NCBI GenBank assembly: GCA_026686845.1
Contig: JAIVEN010000022.1
Location: 21,426,001 to 21,490,000 of the forward strand
Direction: 5' to 3'
DNA: 64,000 nt
DNA from: Adenanthera pavonina
Lineage: Eukaryota > Streptophyta > Magnoliopsida > Fabales > Fabaceae
Each line of letters opens with the position of its first letter. Position 1 is the first letter of the stretch. Below, in pieces: positions 50,092 to 61,954 of the stretch. The position numbers and the translations under genes were made by a program. Under the pieces are notes generated by a model. That model did not search any database. It was not told the DNA's origin and saw only the letters and a list, made by a program, of their open reading frames with translations.

Positions 50092-52531
50092 GTAACATCC
50101 TGTAATTCCCAAAAATATCACTATATGTGTATAGATGTGAAAATATAGTATGAAATATACAAAAAGATGGAAAAAGAAGTAAAATGGCAATTTCACAGTC
50201 CAAGGAACGATTAAAAATGAATTTTCAATCTAATCCCTACAAGAAAAATTAATTGTATACTGATCCCTGGGGAAAATTACAAAAAGGAACTCAAAAGAAT
50301 TAATATTTGCATTTTTACCCTGATCCAAGGGTAATTTTGTAAATATAAAAAATTTATGTCAAAATGGACCTCTTGACACATTGGATCCAATGAAATTGAG
50401 TATTGAGTCCAAAGGAATTAATTTGGAAAAAATTTAACTGCAAAATGTAGTAGAAATTATACTGCAAAAGAAAAAATATTGTGGGCCCCACAAAAGTTTA
50501 AGAAGTGAGAGGAAAAGTATGTGGACCCGACACAAGTGCTTTTTAAGACAGGATATTAATGTAAACACAGATCCAAACCTAGTTTAATCTTGTATCCATA
50601 AAGTACCAAAATACTGCAAAAGTAATTTTAACAGTCTAGATAAAAGTAAACTAGTACAGAACATATCTGGATTGAGAAAAATATGCAGTATTTTGGACAA
50701 TATATCCCCAAAAGTGGTGTGTTCTTATCAGCACATGGGGATTAAAATTTTATGATATTTTTTAAGAAAACTTAAGGAGAAAGTAGTCTTAACCAAGTGT
50801 TAATTTAACTTAACCAACCAATTGACCATGATTAGTGCTCCAAATTGATCTCTCTCCTTTGGCCAACTTGTGTGTTGCATAAGAGAGTTAGGAAGCTCAA
50901 AATTTTGTACAAGAAAGAAGAGAGGAAAAGAGAAGGCTAAGTTTGAAGGTTGGAGTTTAAGGATTAAGGTAAACTTCTTTATGCTTTCAAGCTAGAATTT
51001 TGAGTGGTTAGCATAGTTCCATGGAGTTCTCTTCTCCTCCCTCTCAAGTCTTGATTTCGGCCGAAAGTAAGGTAGTGAAGGAAGTAAGTTTTCATGCAAG
51101 AAACAGATGGAAAACATGATATTGTTGAGAAAACAATGTTTTGCAAAGGTTTGAGATAAATTGCATGAAAATAATATCTTCCTCCTTAGAGATAGATTTT
51201 GTCTAGAACAAGCGAGTGTTTTAGAATAGCAATTTCATGATTTTGATGCCAAAACTAAATTCTCCATTATGGAAAACCTTAAGAACAAATATTAGTTTCA
51301 TGATAGAGCTCAAGACAAACCATATGAGTTTCTAGGGTTAATTTGAGACTTTATGAAGTATCACCTTGAATTAGTGGCTCAAGTGAGTATTTGATGATGT
51401 ATATAGGTTCAAGAAAGCTTGTGGAAGTCCTTGAAAAGAGTGGAACCAAGTGAAAGTTCAAAACATTTCATTAAGGTGGCAATTTTCCTTTCATTACATT
51501 ATGTTGTCTTATTTGTCTCATGATGAATTATGAATTGTCATATTACTATTTTGTTGACTTGTGATTGTTTTGGCTGACAATATATGAGGGTTTCAACCCC
51601 AGGATATTCATTTTCTAAGGAAAAACTCTGCTAAAATTTTTATGACCTAATATAGTACATTATGCTTTAACATGTTTACTTGATGTTTTGTGGCATATTT
51701 GATAACATGCATCCATGAAATGGGATTTGCTTCTAGGATTCTTTGAATCTCATCATTCTCAAATTACTAGCATGTTAGGCACAAGTTATAACAAGGCTAT
51801 CAAGAAAGACTATAGGAATGAAGAGGAGATTGATGATTAAAATGTTAATCTTATCTATAGTTTTTTATTTGGAATTATTATGTAAATTTGTGTATGTAAT
51901 TTTAAATTGTATCTTGAGACCCTTATGTCCCTTTAGGTCTCACATGATGGTACAATTTTGGGACAAGAAATGGTCACGTAAATATGTTGTGGATTTTATT
52001 TTGCAAAGTATCTAAATGTAATTAGTCATTATGACCCCTTGATGGTAATATAACTACTGTATAAACCAAACAAAGAATTATGTATGAGTGTCATATATAT
52101 TTGAAAACTAGATAGAATAAACTTTCCAAAGAATGAAAGAACGTCTAAATTAGATAGTATGATTTTATATGAATTTTCAAATTTGGTACCAGAAAGCTAA
52201 GAAGTAGGGGAATAACCAAATAAACAGTAAAATTTACGTAATTTACTGTGCAAATTGGCATGATCAAAGCTCAGTTTCTTTTTTTTTTTTTCTATATATG
52301 CAATGTTTTAAACTATTTTTAAAGATTAAATCATGTTGATACAATTTTTCTATATTTAATTATTAATTTCTGAAGTTTAGTCAATAAAATAGTTTTGCCA
52401 AATAAATAGTACCATCAAATTTTTAAAATTCTGTTTTGGTACTTTAATTAATTCAAGCTTCTAATCATGATTATATGGACTCTAATATGGTCTAATATAT
52501 GGAAAATAAGATCTAAAGTTAGGGTGTTACA
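50092..52531 (+). repeat. Gypsy-like solo LTR (2440 bp) inside the LINE
   Basis: It starts TGTAACATCCTG and ends AGGGTGTTACA. It is flanked by CCTAC (left) and TCTAC (right), a 5-bp target duplication with one mismatch. Deleting the LTR and one flank restores a continuous LINE reading frame (…MFLPTCILNELKK…), which fixes both borders. It has no primer site or coding region, hence a solo LTR. It shares blocks with the LTRs at 32686 and 44153. Confidence 0.88.
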
Positions 52532-53966
52532 TCTACATGTATTCTTAATGAATTAAAGAAGGTGAGTAGAAGTTTTATATGGAATGGATCCGTTGGTGAA
52601 AGGAAAATGGAATCACTTCAAGCAAAGAAATGGGTAGGCTTGGAGTTAGAGATTTGCAGAAACTTAACAAAGCTCTCATCATGAAACTTTTTTAGGGTCT
52701 TCTAACTAGAAGAGACTCCCTCTGGGTGAGAATTATTCAGGAAAAGTACAAGTGTGGAGATGAGTTTATGCCCCAACTAAACAATAGGAAAAATGCCTCT
52801 CTCTTACTTGGAGAACTATTGTGAAAGTTTGGAATATCTTTCTCAGTGGCGTTGAACGAAGAATAGGAAATGGGGAGGTGTCTTCCTTTTGGGATGATGT
52901 TTGGCGCCTAATAGAGCATCCTCTGACCAAACTATATTATCAACCACCTTCTCATATCGGTAATTTGAGAGTTTGTGAGATGCTAACTAAGATTGGTGCT
53001 TGGAATACCAACAAGATGCTACAATGGCTTCCCCCTGGGGTCATTTCAAGCGTTATTCAAGTTAATCCTCCCACAAAAGAAAGGAAACCTGATAGACTGA
53101 GATGGAGAGGTTCAGATGATGGGTCCTTCTCAATTAGAGCTACATACAATTTTCTCTCCTCCGAAAGGCAACACCAAAGGTCGAACATATGGAGGAAATA
53201 TGGAAATGGCGAATTCTTGAGAAAATCAAGTATTTCTTATGGCTTGCAACAAAAAAGAAGCTCCCAACAAATAAGCTTATACATAAGAGACTGCTCGAAA
53301 GCCAAGGAAATATGGCAGCTGGTTATCCCTTCACACAAGTGGCAGACTTTCCTTTCATTAGAATTTCACTACTGGCTACAGTGGAGTATGTACTTTAACC
53401 CATGTACTAGACACTCAAATGTTTGTTGGAAATCTACTTTTGCTTATATTTGCTAGGAAATCTGGAAAAAAATGTGCCAGAAGATCTTTTGATGCGAAGA
53501 AATCAATATTGATGCTCCAGAGTCCATTATTGTGGCTGACCAGCATGCCCTCCTTGACAGCAAAATCAGTGAGCACATTGATCAATTTTCTGATGCTGGT
53601 TTTTGGATTGAACACAATTGGTCTCCACCTCCTCCTGGCTTCATAAAAGTTGATGTTGATGCGTCGGTGACTGAGAAAGGAAATGCTGCTTGTAGTGGGA
53701 TTTTCAAAAATGAAAAAGGAGAATGGATACAAGGATACTGCTGTATTGTATGCTATTTATTGGGGGCCTTTCTACTTGCAGAGACAAAGGCTTAGAGAAG
53801 ATAAAGTTGCATAGTGGTTCTATAGAAGCCATGAATATGATTTTAAGGCCTTGTCGGACTAATCATCCGTACTTGGAGCTGATCCTAAAAATTAGTCAAT
53901 TGTTAAAGGATAATTCTCAGGCCGGATATTTTACTCTAGGAGGAAACCTTTATGGTGGCTGACAAA
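52532..53966 (+). pseudogene. LINE C-terminal region and RNase H
   Basis: Continuing the LINE after the LTR: SRSFIWNG, then VRDLQKLNKALIMKLF, LTRRDSLWVRIIQEKY, and the open frame at 52821-53456 (GNGEVSSFWDDVW, a common plant LINE motif). A zinc-binding-like region follows, then an RNase H domain at about 53640-53950 (FIKVDVDASVTEKGNAACSG, first catalytic Asp present; FKNEKGEWIQGY; AETKA; SIEAMNMI). Several frameshifts occur, for example near 52640, 53190 and 53740. RNase H at the C-terminus is typical of plant L1 elements with a RVT_3-type domain. Confidence 0.78.
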
Positions 53967-54185
53967 ATTGCTAAAAGTACTCACCGAGTCCTATGACTTC
54001 TGTTTCTTTCAGGAGCTCCCACCCTACTGTGTGCACCTGGATGCTTGTGCCGTGACTGAGATGTCCATTGCTACCTCCTAGCTTGATCAGTTGATCAGTT
54101 ATCTATTAAAAAAAATATATTAACCAAACGGGCCTTAGTTTTAAAAAATCTTCTGCATGCTACAACCAATATTTTTTACAATAAA

Positions 54186-54284
54186 AGCCCATTAATAGAG
54201 CCAAGAAGCCCAATTAGATAAAAATTTTTGAAATATGAATATGAATGAATGAATTACATATAAAAGTGCTCGATTTAGGGTTTT
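54186..54284 (+). promoter_or_regulatory. RPS10 core promoter: two site II motifs, TATA box, telo-box
   Basis: Two AGCCCA sequences (54186-54191 and 54207-54212, reverse complement TGGGCT) are site II elements. TATAAAA lies at 54259-54265. TTTAGGGTTTT at 54274-54284 is a telo-box (AAACCCTAA type) just downstream. This trio is characteristic of plant cytosolic ribosomal-protein genes, linked to growth-regulated expression. Transcription probably starts near 54285-54300. Confidence 0.75.
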
Positions 54285-54373
54285 GTAACTCTGGACGAAG
54301 AGCGACATAATCTCCACACACAAACACACAGGAGCTCTGATCCGTGGCCGCCGTCGCCACCGTTTCCGCCACC

Positions 54374-55913
54374 ATGGTATTGTGTTCTATCTGAACACTC
54401 CCATGAAAAGTAATCTTACTTATTTGGGGTCTTTCTTTTTTGATCGATTTGATATATGCTCTTTGTTAATTTTTGTTGCAGATCATTCCTGAGAAGAACC
54501 GTCGTGAGATCTGCAAATACCTCTTCAAAGGTTCCTTCATATTCCCTTACTTCCCTTCTATTTTGAATCTCTCTTTCACCTCCCTTTGTGTTTAAATTCT
54601 ACTATTTTTGTGCAGAGGGAGTTTGCTATGCAAAGAAGGACTTCAATCTGGCGAAACATCCCGACATTGATGTGCCGAATCTCCATGTGATTAAGCTGAT
54701 GCAGAGCTTCAAGTCCAAGGAGTATGTCCGCGAGACCTTCGCTTGGATGCACTATTACTGGTACCTCACCAATGATGGCATCGAGTTCCTTAGAACCTAC
54801 CTCAATCTCCCTTCTGAGATCGTCCCTGCTACTTTGAAGAAACAAGCTAAGCCCGCTGGTAGACCATTTGGCGGTCCACCTGGCGATCGCCCTAGGTAAA
54901 TTGCTCTTTCATACTGATTATTACATCTTATCTCTCTATTTTCCATTCGGATAATCTACTTCTCCATTTAACTATAACATGTCTGTTTTGCATTTTTGTG
55001 AGATTGATTCTGTATTTGACTGCAATTTGGCAACTGTGTGTGATTTTGAACAGGGGTCCACCTAGATTTGAAGGAGAACGAAGATTTGGTGACCGAGATG
55101 GGTACCGTGGAGGTCCCCGAGGACCTGGTGGTGACTTTGGTGATAAGGGTGGAGCACCTGCTGATTACAGGCCTTCTTTTGGGGTAAGACTTTCTTTTTC
55201 ATACTCTCCACATAATTACTAGGTTCAGTATTGTTTTATATATGTGCTTACTTTGACATTGCATCATTCTGTGGTCGTTGTTGGATTGTGGTTTATTTCT
55301 GCTAAAACTAAGTCCAATGTTGCTACTTATGATTTCTCTATGTTCTGTGGCTCATGAATGAGGAAATTTTGAACTCTGCTTTATGTAATGTTGCTTCTGA
55401 CTGATATTGGGTGTTATTTGTTGCACAGTACATACATTTATAGAAGTTATGTTACAATTTGCTTGAATTGCAGTAGCTGGAGTAGGCTGCCAGTTTTTGG
55501 CATTCCTGTTTCATATTCATGTTTACTGACATACTGATTTCCATTGTGCAATTTTAGTGTTGGTCGATTGACCATGATCAGGAAGGAACAGAACCTCCAT
55601 GTTTCATATTCATGTTCACGACATTCTGATTTTATAGTGTTGTTTTATAGTTCTACTCCATTGACCATTATCAGAAAGCAATAGAACGTCCATGTGTATG
55701 GTGTCGAAATCTCTACAATTATGCATACAAGTTCATCAGAACATAATTTTGCTCGAAGCTTTTTCGTATATGATGGTTTGGAATTCCGAACAATTTGACT
55801 TTATTTTAATCATTTTTTTTTTCAATTACATCAAGCAGGGTTCTAGTGGAAGGCCTGGTTTTGGTCGTGGTGCTGGTGGTTATGGAGCTCCAACTAGTTC
55901 AAGTCTTTCTTGA
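54374..55913 (+). CDS. RPS10: Small ribosomal subunit protein eS10 (cytosolic RPS10), five coding exons
   Basis: A component of the cytosolic 40S subunit, at the beak near the mRNA entry side. Exons: 54374-54376 (ATG only), 54482-54530, 54616-54895, 55054-55183, 55839-55913; all introns are GT...AG. The joined 537 bases give 178 residues, the usual plant length. Residues about 3-95 form the S10/plectin domain (NRREICKYLFKEGVCYAKKDF, SKEYVRETFAWMHYYWYLTN, LRTYLNLPSEIVPATLKK). The tail is Gly/Arg/Pro-rich (GGPPGDRPRGPPR, FGRGAGGYG), as in plant orthologues. The start has a strong context, GCCACCATGG. No stop or frameshift, intact splice sites and a ribosomal-protein promoter suggest a functional gene. 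The 655-base fourth intron is the longest. Confidence 0.96.
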
Positions 55914-56984
55914 CTGTATTGATCTGTGCTACAGCTTTTGCAGTTAGTTATAGAGAAAAATGTGGCTGTAGTTGGGAGGTAGAGGAGACTCCCAGATATT
56001 GTTTGAGCTATATGACCTTTTTTGTTTCCTTATTCAATGAATATTTTCAGTTTTCTGTTTTTGATTACCCACCTCTCATACCATCTGCAAATGCAATGTG
56101 CATATTTAGTTTATTTTGTGCAATGAATATTTTTAATTTTCTTTGCAATTTTAATGGTTACATTAGATTTGCAGATATGCGCACAAAATCTTACAGTCAC
56201 AGTTGAGGCCGGGCAACCTATCACCTTGTCACATAACCATTAAGAGACATTTATATCTTATAACCAAACTAGTTATCCTATGCTGTAACTGGCTTTGGCT
56301 TTTCTACACATTCCTTCGCATGAATCCCACTTATTTTCTGTCCACTTTGCATATAACCCATTAGATTAAATTTGTACGGTTTAAATTTAATATTTTACAA
56401 AATGATTTTTTTTCCTTCATATTTTCTCTACTACATTTGTGAGTTGTTTAGATTATTTTTTGACAGGATACTTTTTTATTTATTTTTTATAATTTAATAT
56501 TTTAATAATAGTTTTATAAAATATAATCCAATTATTGAAATGAGAAGTAGAGAGAAAGTAAATGGGAAGTGATGCGGAGAGATGACTAGTTTTACCTCAT
56601 TATGTTATGCCGAGTAGTCCGAGGCCCTATTTGGTATTTTACTGGGAATGGGAATGGAGGCAACCTTTTGGGGAATGGAATTTTTTAGTTACAATGCATG
56701 TGTAGTATTATATAAGGAAAAGTAACGGGAAAAACTCATGAATTACACAAATGACCCTTTAACGGCTGCTTTTGTCTCTTCCCTTCTTCATGCTCAACAG
56801 CCATGACTATGGCTGTTATTGATAAAAAAATTAGCTAAGGTATCTCCAAAGACCAAAATAATAATAATAATAATAATGCACATCAATAAGAGCAACCCAT
56901 CACAATAGTCATAAAATAGTTAGAAGTTTTGATGAGAGGAATGTAAGAGCAAAATAGTCAAAATTACAGGTTTCTTCATGGAAA
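55914..56984 (+). other. RPS10 3' UTR and downstream intergenic DNA
   Basis: The 3' UTR probably spans a few hundred bases from 55914. AATGAATAT at about 56036 and 56121 could be near-upstream polyadenylation elements. The rest is AT-rich, with an (AAT)n run near 56858-56877 and no gene. Confidence 0.45.
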
Positions 56985-56994
56985 GGTTTTTTCC

Positions 56995-57607
56995 AGTGTT
57001 GTCAGATGGACCAAATTGGTTGATTAGATCGGATGAACTGGAAATCAGTATCTGATCTGATCCGGTTAAGAAAGAGAATTGAGATAACTCAGAATCGATT
57101 AAAAACCGATGAAACCGATTATGAAACGGTCTCATTTTATTTTTGTAAAAATCTTTTTAAAATATTTTTTTAATTATTAAGACGAAATGATATTATCTTT
57201 AATACAAAAATTTTTTTATTTATATATTATAATATTTTATAAGTATTATTATAATATATAATTATTAAAAATTATATATTTACTTAATAAATAATGTAAT
57301 AATAGGTTATTAATTTATTATTCTAAACTTAAAATATGAATATGAATGAATATTAATTTATTTAGTTTTAAATATTGAATTGTGAAATTTATTAATATTT
57401 TTTTATGATGAATAATAGATTAATAATTCAATGTTATTTAATTTGAAATTTTAATTAAGTCATAAAATTTATTTAAACTTAAATTATTTATTTTAAATAT
57501 ATTATTTTAATTATTACCGATTTGATTCAAGTTTAATCATAATTGAATTATTGAACTTTAATCCAGCATCTTATCCGATTTAATGTTTATTTGTTTATGA
57601 CAACATT
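56995..57607. mobile_element. MITE, 613 bp, with perfect 10-bp target duplication
   Basis: GGTTTTTTCC occurs exactly at 56985-56994 and 57608-57617. The ends AGTGTTGTCA and TGACAACATT are inverted repeats with one mismatch; further in, CCGATTT/AAATCGG-like words pair. The interior is very AT-rich without coding sequence. A 9-11 bp duplication suggests the Mutator group, but the short TIR leaves this open. Confidence 0.8.
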
Positions 57608-58140
57608 GGTTTTTTCCACTCATAAATGAGAGGAAGCATGCTTCCTGCAAATGAGGGAAAACACAGTTGGAAGCGTGGTTGATGTCTACCGAGTATGTTA
57701 AATTAGGCTTTCTCTCTCTTTTTCCCCAGCCTTCTTTCACCTAAATGAATATTGATTTGGATTAGACTGAATTATACAGCCTACCTGCGTGAGAGAAGCC
57801 CAAGTTGTGGGAAATATCTTGTACAATTTTTATTTTGATGATACATTGAAAGCTTGCAGCGTTACCTCAACCACCATGTTCTCACATGTATTTCCTCCTC
57901 TGTTCTTTAAGCATAGTCGTTTGACAGTGTGTGTGTGAGACACACAGAGAGAGAGAGAGACCCATGGGCCTGTTTGTGAGATTTGATCCTGCTTGGTTAA
58001 GTCCAGTGAAGAGTTGTCTTCTTTTATATTGCTGTCACTGGGGACATGAAAGGTTTCATGTTCTCGTGGGTAGCTCCTCCTCTGTTTTTTGACCATATAT
58101 ATATATATATATAAAGAGAGAGAGAGAGAGAGCAGAGCAG
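57608..58140. other. Intergenic DNA with microsatellites
   Basis: There is a GA run at 57945-57960 and TA then GA runs at 58095-58133. The - strand 204-codon ORF across this stretch owes its length to these dinucleotide repeats. No gene seen. Confidence 0.55.
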
Positions 58141-58164
58141 AGCGCCAATGGTATGTGTGGCATG

Positions 58165-58381
58165 TGAGAATGTGGATAAACCTCAAATATATTTGAAAAA
58201 CTTTGGAATAGCAGGGCAGGGCCTGTGGGGGACTCATTGTGCATATTATATATTGTGTCCAGAAGCTGAAGTAGCATGCCTGCAGCCAATTTGCAACTCT
58301 GTAAGATTTCTTTATCTCAGAGCAGGACAAGTTGAACTGTAAATTCATAGGTTTTATTTTCGGTGGCAATGAATTATACCA

Positions 58382-58382
<1 letters not shown>
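58165..58382 (+). repeat. Direct duplication, copy 1 (about 215 bp)
   Basis: It shares ordered blocks with 58459-58683: AACTTTGGAA, GGCAGGGCCTGT / GGCAAGGCCTGT, CAGCCAATTTGCAA / AGCCAATTTGTAA, AAGATTTCTTTATCTCA / AAGATTCCCTCTACCTCA, ATAGGTTTTATTTT / ATAGGTTTGATTTT. The copies are separated by a TG/AG microsatellite (58386-58436). No conserved ORF. Confidence 0.7.
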
Positions 58383-58385
<3 letters not shown>

Positions 58386-58434
<49 letters not shown>

Positions 58435-58436
58435 GG
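58386..58436. repeat. (TG)n(AG)n microsatellite
   Basis: About 14 TG units are followed by about 10 AG units. Confidence 0.95.
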
Positions 58437-58458
58437 AAATTCAAGTGCGAGAAATCTT

Positions 58459-58683
58459 ATTTCATAAGGATAAAATTGTACTCGATATAACTTTGGAAAA
58501 GGAAGGCAAGGCCTGTACTGGGCAACTTGTCCATAAAATATCTTGCCGAGAAGGTTAAGGAGTATGTTAATTAATTAGCCAATTTGTAAAGTCCATAAGA
58601 TTCCCTCTACCTCAAACCCACAAGTTGATTAGCTTATAATCTATAGGTTTGATTTTTAATTAACGGCAAAGAATTATTACATG
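58459..58683 (+). repeat. Direct duplication, copy 2 (about 225 bp)
   Basis: Diverged partner of 58165-58382; see there. Similarity ends at the ATGTATGTATGT run near 58681. Confidence 0.7.
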
Positions 58684-58946
58684 TATGTATGTATGTTCTT
58701 TAGATTAAGTGTTGGGTTCACGGTAATGCGATTGATTGGTTCATTCATTTGCAAGTGTTACGTACATATGTCATGCATGATTCCGACTGCAACCACAGGG
58801 GAGTTACTGTTCAAAGAGCAAATTGTATTCCTTACGGTAGATAACTTAATTCCTATCTATACCCACACATAAACACTTTTTTTCCCGTGTATTATAGAGT
58901 CTAAAATACTTAAAAGACTTGGTGACATTCTTCTTAATTTAGGAGT

Positions 58947-59600
58947 GCAATGTGCTGGGTAGTTTTTATATTTCTGAGTTGTGACAAAGGCTCTATGAAA
59001 ACTAATATTTTCAAATCCGGAATGTAGATTGAGTTAATGTACATTCTTAATTGTACATTAACTATTTTAAATAAAAAGGCCAAAATAATAACAACAAAAC
59101 TTGGATAAACAAACAATAATAAAATTAAAAAAATTAAAATGAGTAAAGATAAGAATAAAAATATAATATAACAGTTAATAAATATTTATTATTTTAAAAA
59201 ATAAAAATGAAAGATAAATAATGTGTATATTTAAGAGATATAATATATATAGAATGTGTATATTTATTTTATAATTTATAATTTTCAATGCTTATTAGGT
59301 GTAGAGATGCATATAAATCATGGCTTAGAAAGATAAAATGATGCATAACTCAAGATGAGACATAATTAAATTAAAAAAAAAGAAAAATGAAAACACCAGT
59401 TTGAATCAGTTGAACCACGTCTTTTGTTAGTTTTGATTGGCACTTATATGGTTTCAATGATTTCTTATCGGTTTTGTTCTATGACGGTGCATTCCATTTT
59501 CCATTCTCCAAACTAGAACCATGATCACTTCATGGATTGTTCTCCAACCAATCAATTCGGTTCCATTTTTAATACCTGAATGAGAACTAAAAATTTTAAA
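58947..59600 (+). repeat. Dispersed repeat, copy 1 (about 650 bp)
   Basis: It shares ordered blocks with 60671-61310: GTGCAATGTGCT, TTGTGACAAAGGCT / TTATGACAAATGCT, ACTATTTTAAATAA, CAAAATAATAACAA, TAGAGATGCAT, TTTTGATTGG, CCAATC, TTTTTAATACC. The ends and class are not clear; it could be a degraded non-autonomous element. Confidence 0.6.
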
Positions 59601-60670
59601 AATTCATAAAAAAATTGAAACTTTTTTTGAGAAGAAACTCTCATATATATTACATGATATATTACGACGAGAGAATCAATTGTTAGGATTTAAACTTTAG
59701 AACATAATAAATTACATAATTTCTGAATTAAAAATTCTGTAATTCATTTCGACAAAAATTACGGTCTTTTGCTTTAGTGGCTTATGTCTTATATGCTCCA
59801 CGTTTTCGTAGGTTGACCAAAAAGAGGAGAACGCAGATCTTAAAAATTTATCATTAAACGGTTAAGACGTGGTGATACAGTCATGCAGATCTTCCCCAAT
59901 ACTCTTCCGGTCCCTTTTATTACTCACGTTCTAACAAATTTTAGTGGTTCTATATATAAGTTAACTTCCATAATTTTCTGAAGCATTAATTACTTTATTT
60001 AAAAAATATCATAATTTAATTATAAGAGAGAAGGTTGATTATTTAAATTTGTGATATTTATTGGAGGGTAAAAATAAAAATTACATTATTTTTAAGACAA
60101 TGTTAATAATATAATAAATTTTTCTTGGTTCCGGTGAAGTAGTTGAAATTAGACTTATATTAATGACCGTAGGGAATATCATAATATATATATATATATA
60201 TATATAGTCATAAAAATCTTCACCTATCTTCTTCTTCAATTAAAGCTAGAAGAATTTACATGCACATGAGTTTTGTTTGTGCTAGTCTTCTTGTACAACG
60301 AACCTTTATCATACTAGGAATTGAAAGGGTAAGAAGAAGACAAAGATGAGACGACAATATGTTATCCATTTCACGTGTCCCTAACGATTAAAAATGATGT
60401 TACATAAGAATCAGAGATTCAATTGTTAAGATTCAAATTTTGTCTTTGCTAGTCTTAGTCTTTATAAATATTGGGTTGGTTTATAGTAATATTGCGATTA
60501 GCTAATTTTTTTTTCGGAAAAACAAAGGTGGAAAACCTAATATTTACAACAGTACGGTTCAGACCCCAGATTATCTTCTAAAATCAACATTCCTGTGAAC
60601 TCTGGAATATCTTCAAAGAAGAGACATTCTTGCTCATGACTATGCCAAAATGGGGCTAAGAGTGTAATAC

Positions 60671-61310
60671 TGCAATGTGCTACAGATTTATTATTTTTGA
60701 CTTATGACAAATGCTTAATAAAAACTAGGGCATTAAAATCTGGACTGAAAATTAATTGTATACTAACTATTTTAAATAAGAAAAACCAAAATAATAACAA
60801 AAAAAATATAAAAATTGATTTCAAATAGACAAACAAGAAAATTAAATGAAATTGAGATGAGTAGAGATAATAATTAAAAATATAATTTAAAAAGTTAATA
60901 AATATTTTATTATTTAAAAAAAGAATAAAATAATTATGAGATATAAAGTGTATATTTACATTTTATAATATATATTGTCCATTTATCTTCAATTCTTCAT
61001 TTTCCAATAGTTATTCGGTCTAGAGATGCATCAATTATAGTATAGAAAGTCAAAATGACATCATGATTGAAACCCAAAAAGAAAAAAATGGCCAGTAATT
61101 TGAACCTCGATCGACTAGGTAAAATCCCCGGTTTTCTCGATTTTGATTGGTTCTTAAATGATTCCACCGATTTTTATCAGTTTTCTTTTAAGACTGTTGA
61201 GCACATTCTTCAACTAGAACCGTAATCGATTCATTGATATCTTGGTCTGAATAGCCAATCCAGTCCAACTTTTAATACCATGATGAAAATTAGGAATTCA
61301 AAAGAAAAAA
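60671..61310 (+). repeat. Dispersed repeat, copy 2 (about 640 bp)
   Basis: Partner of 58947-59600 in direct orientation about 1.7 kb downstream. No ORF. Confidence 0.6.
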
Positions 61311-61939
61311 TTGGAACTTATTTTTTACTCTAGAATCTTAACGTGGCTACTAGAGCTTCGTACACGCTCACTGCTGGCTCTCTCCTCGAGCTTCGCATTT
61401 GTTTTCCTCTGCTAATCTCATCCAACCCAAGCACATAATTCGTTCTTTAAAAAAAAAAGAAAAAAAGAAAAGTTTATTACTCTTGAAATTAAGTTGATTT
61501 CGCAGAGCCGATGAAATCAATCCAATACAGTTGTCCTTAATCTCAGAGTTATTGTTTCCCAGTGGCATATGTAATAGAGAATCGGGTCTCGCACCATTGA
61601 TAACGCATAAGATTTCATATTCAATGTCTATCTTTGAACAAAAGTACTACATATTGTATCGGAGAAGTCCAGTAGGATAAAATTACATTCACATCTTCAC
61701 GTAATTAATCTCTATCGTCTATTCTTTGTGAATTTTTTATTTACATACACAGTTCTTGGTATGTGTTTTGCTTGCATTGTGATGGGAAACAATTGCCCAA
61801 TAATTTCTTAACCTGTAAGACTGAATAATAAGATGCTAGAGAAGAGCCCAAGTTTAAAGAAAGATGAGGCGTAATTTTGGTTTCTGGCGAATTTAATAGA
61901 TCATGTACACCAGAAATTAAACACAGCAGATACAAACAG
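61311..61939. other. Intergenic DNA, no gene established
   Basis: Base composition is less AT-rich than the surroundings. - strand ORFs of 64-66 codons show no recognisable motif. It could be the 3' part of the candidate transcript at 61955-62220. Confidence 0.3.
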
Positions 61940-61954
61940 CAAGTGACTAGCTAG

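Larger units (their letters stand above)
49140..54115 (+). mobile_element. 5'-truncated plant L1-type LINE, split by a solo LTR
   Basis: RT, C-terminal and RNase H regions occur in normal order, but the endonuclease and ORF1 are absent, as expected from incomplete reverse transcription. It ends near an A-rich run (ATTAAAAAAAATA, 54105-54118), consistent with a decayed poly(A). A 2.44 kb LTR sits inside it at 50092-52531. Target duplications of the LINE itself were not identified. Confidence 0.78.

Noticed and set aside
57830..58444. 204-codon - strand ORF as a gene
   Set aside because: Much of its length comes from GA, TA and TG microsatellites (runs of Ser-Leu, Ile-Tyr, Thr-His) and it crosses both copies of a noncoding duplication.
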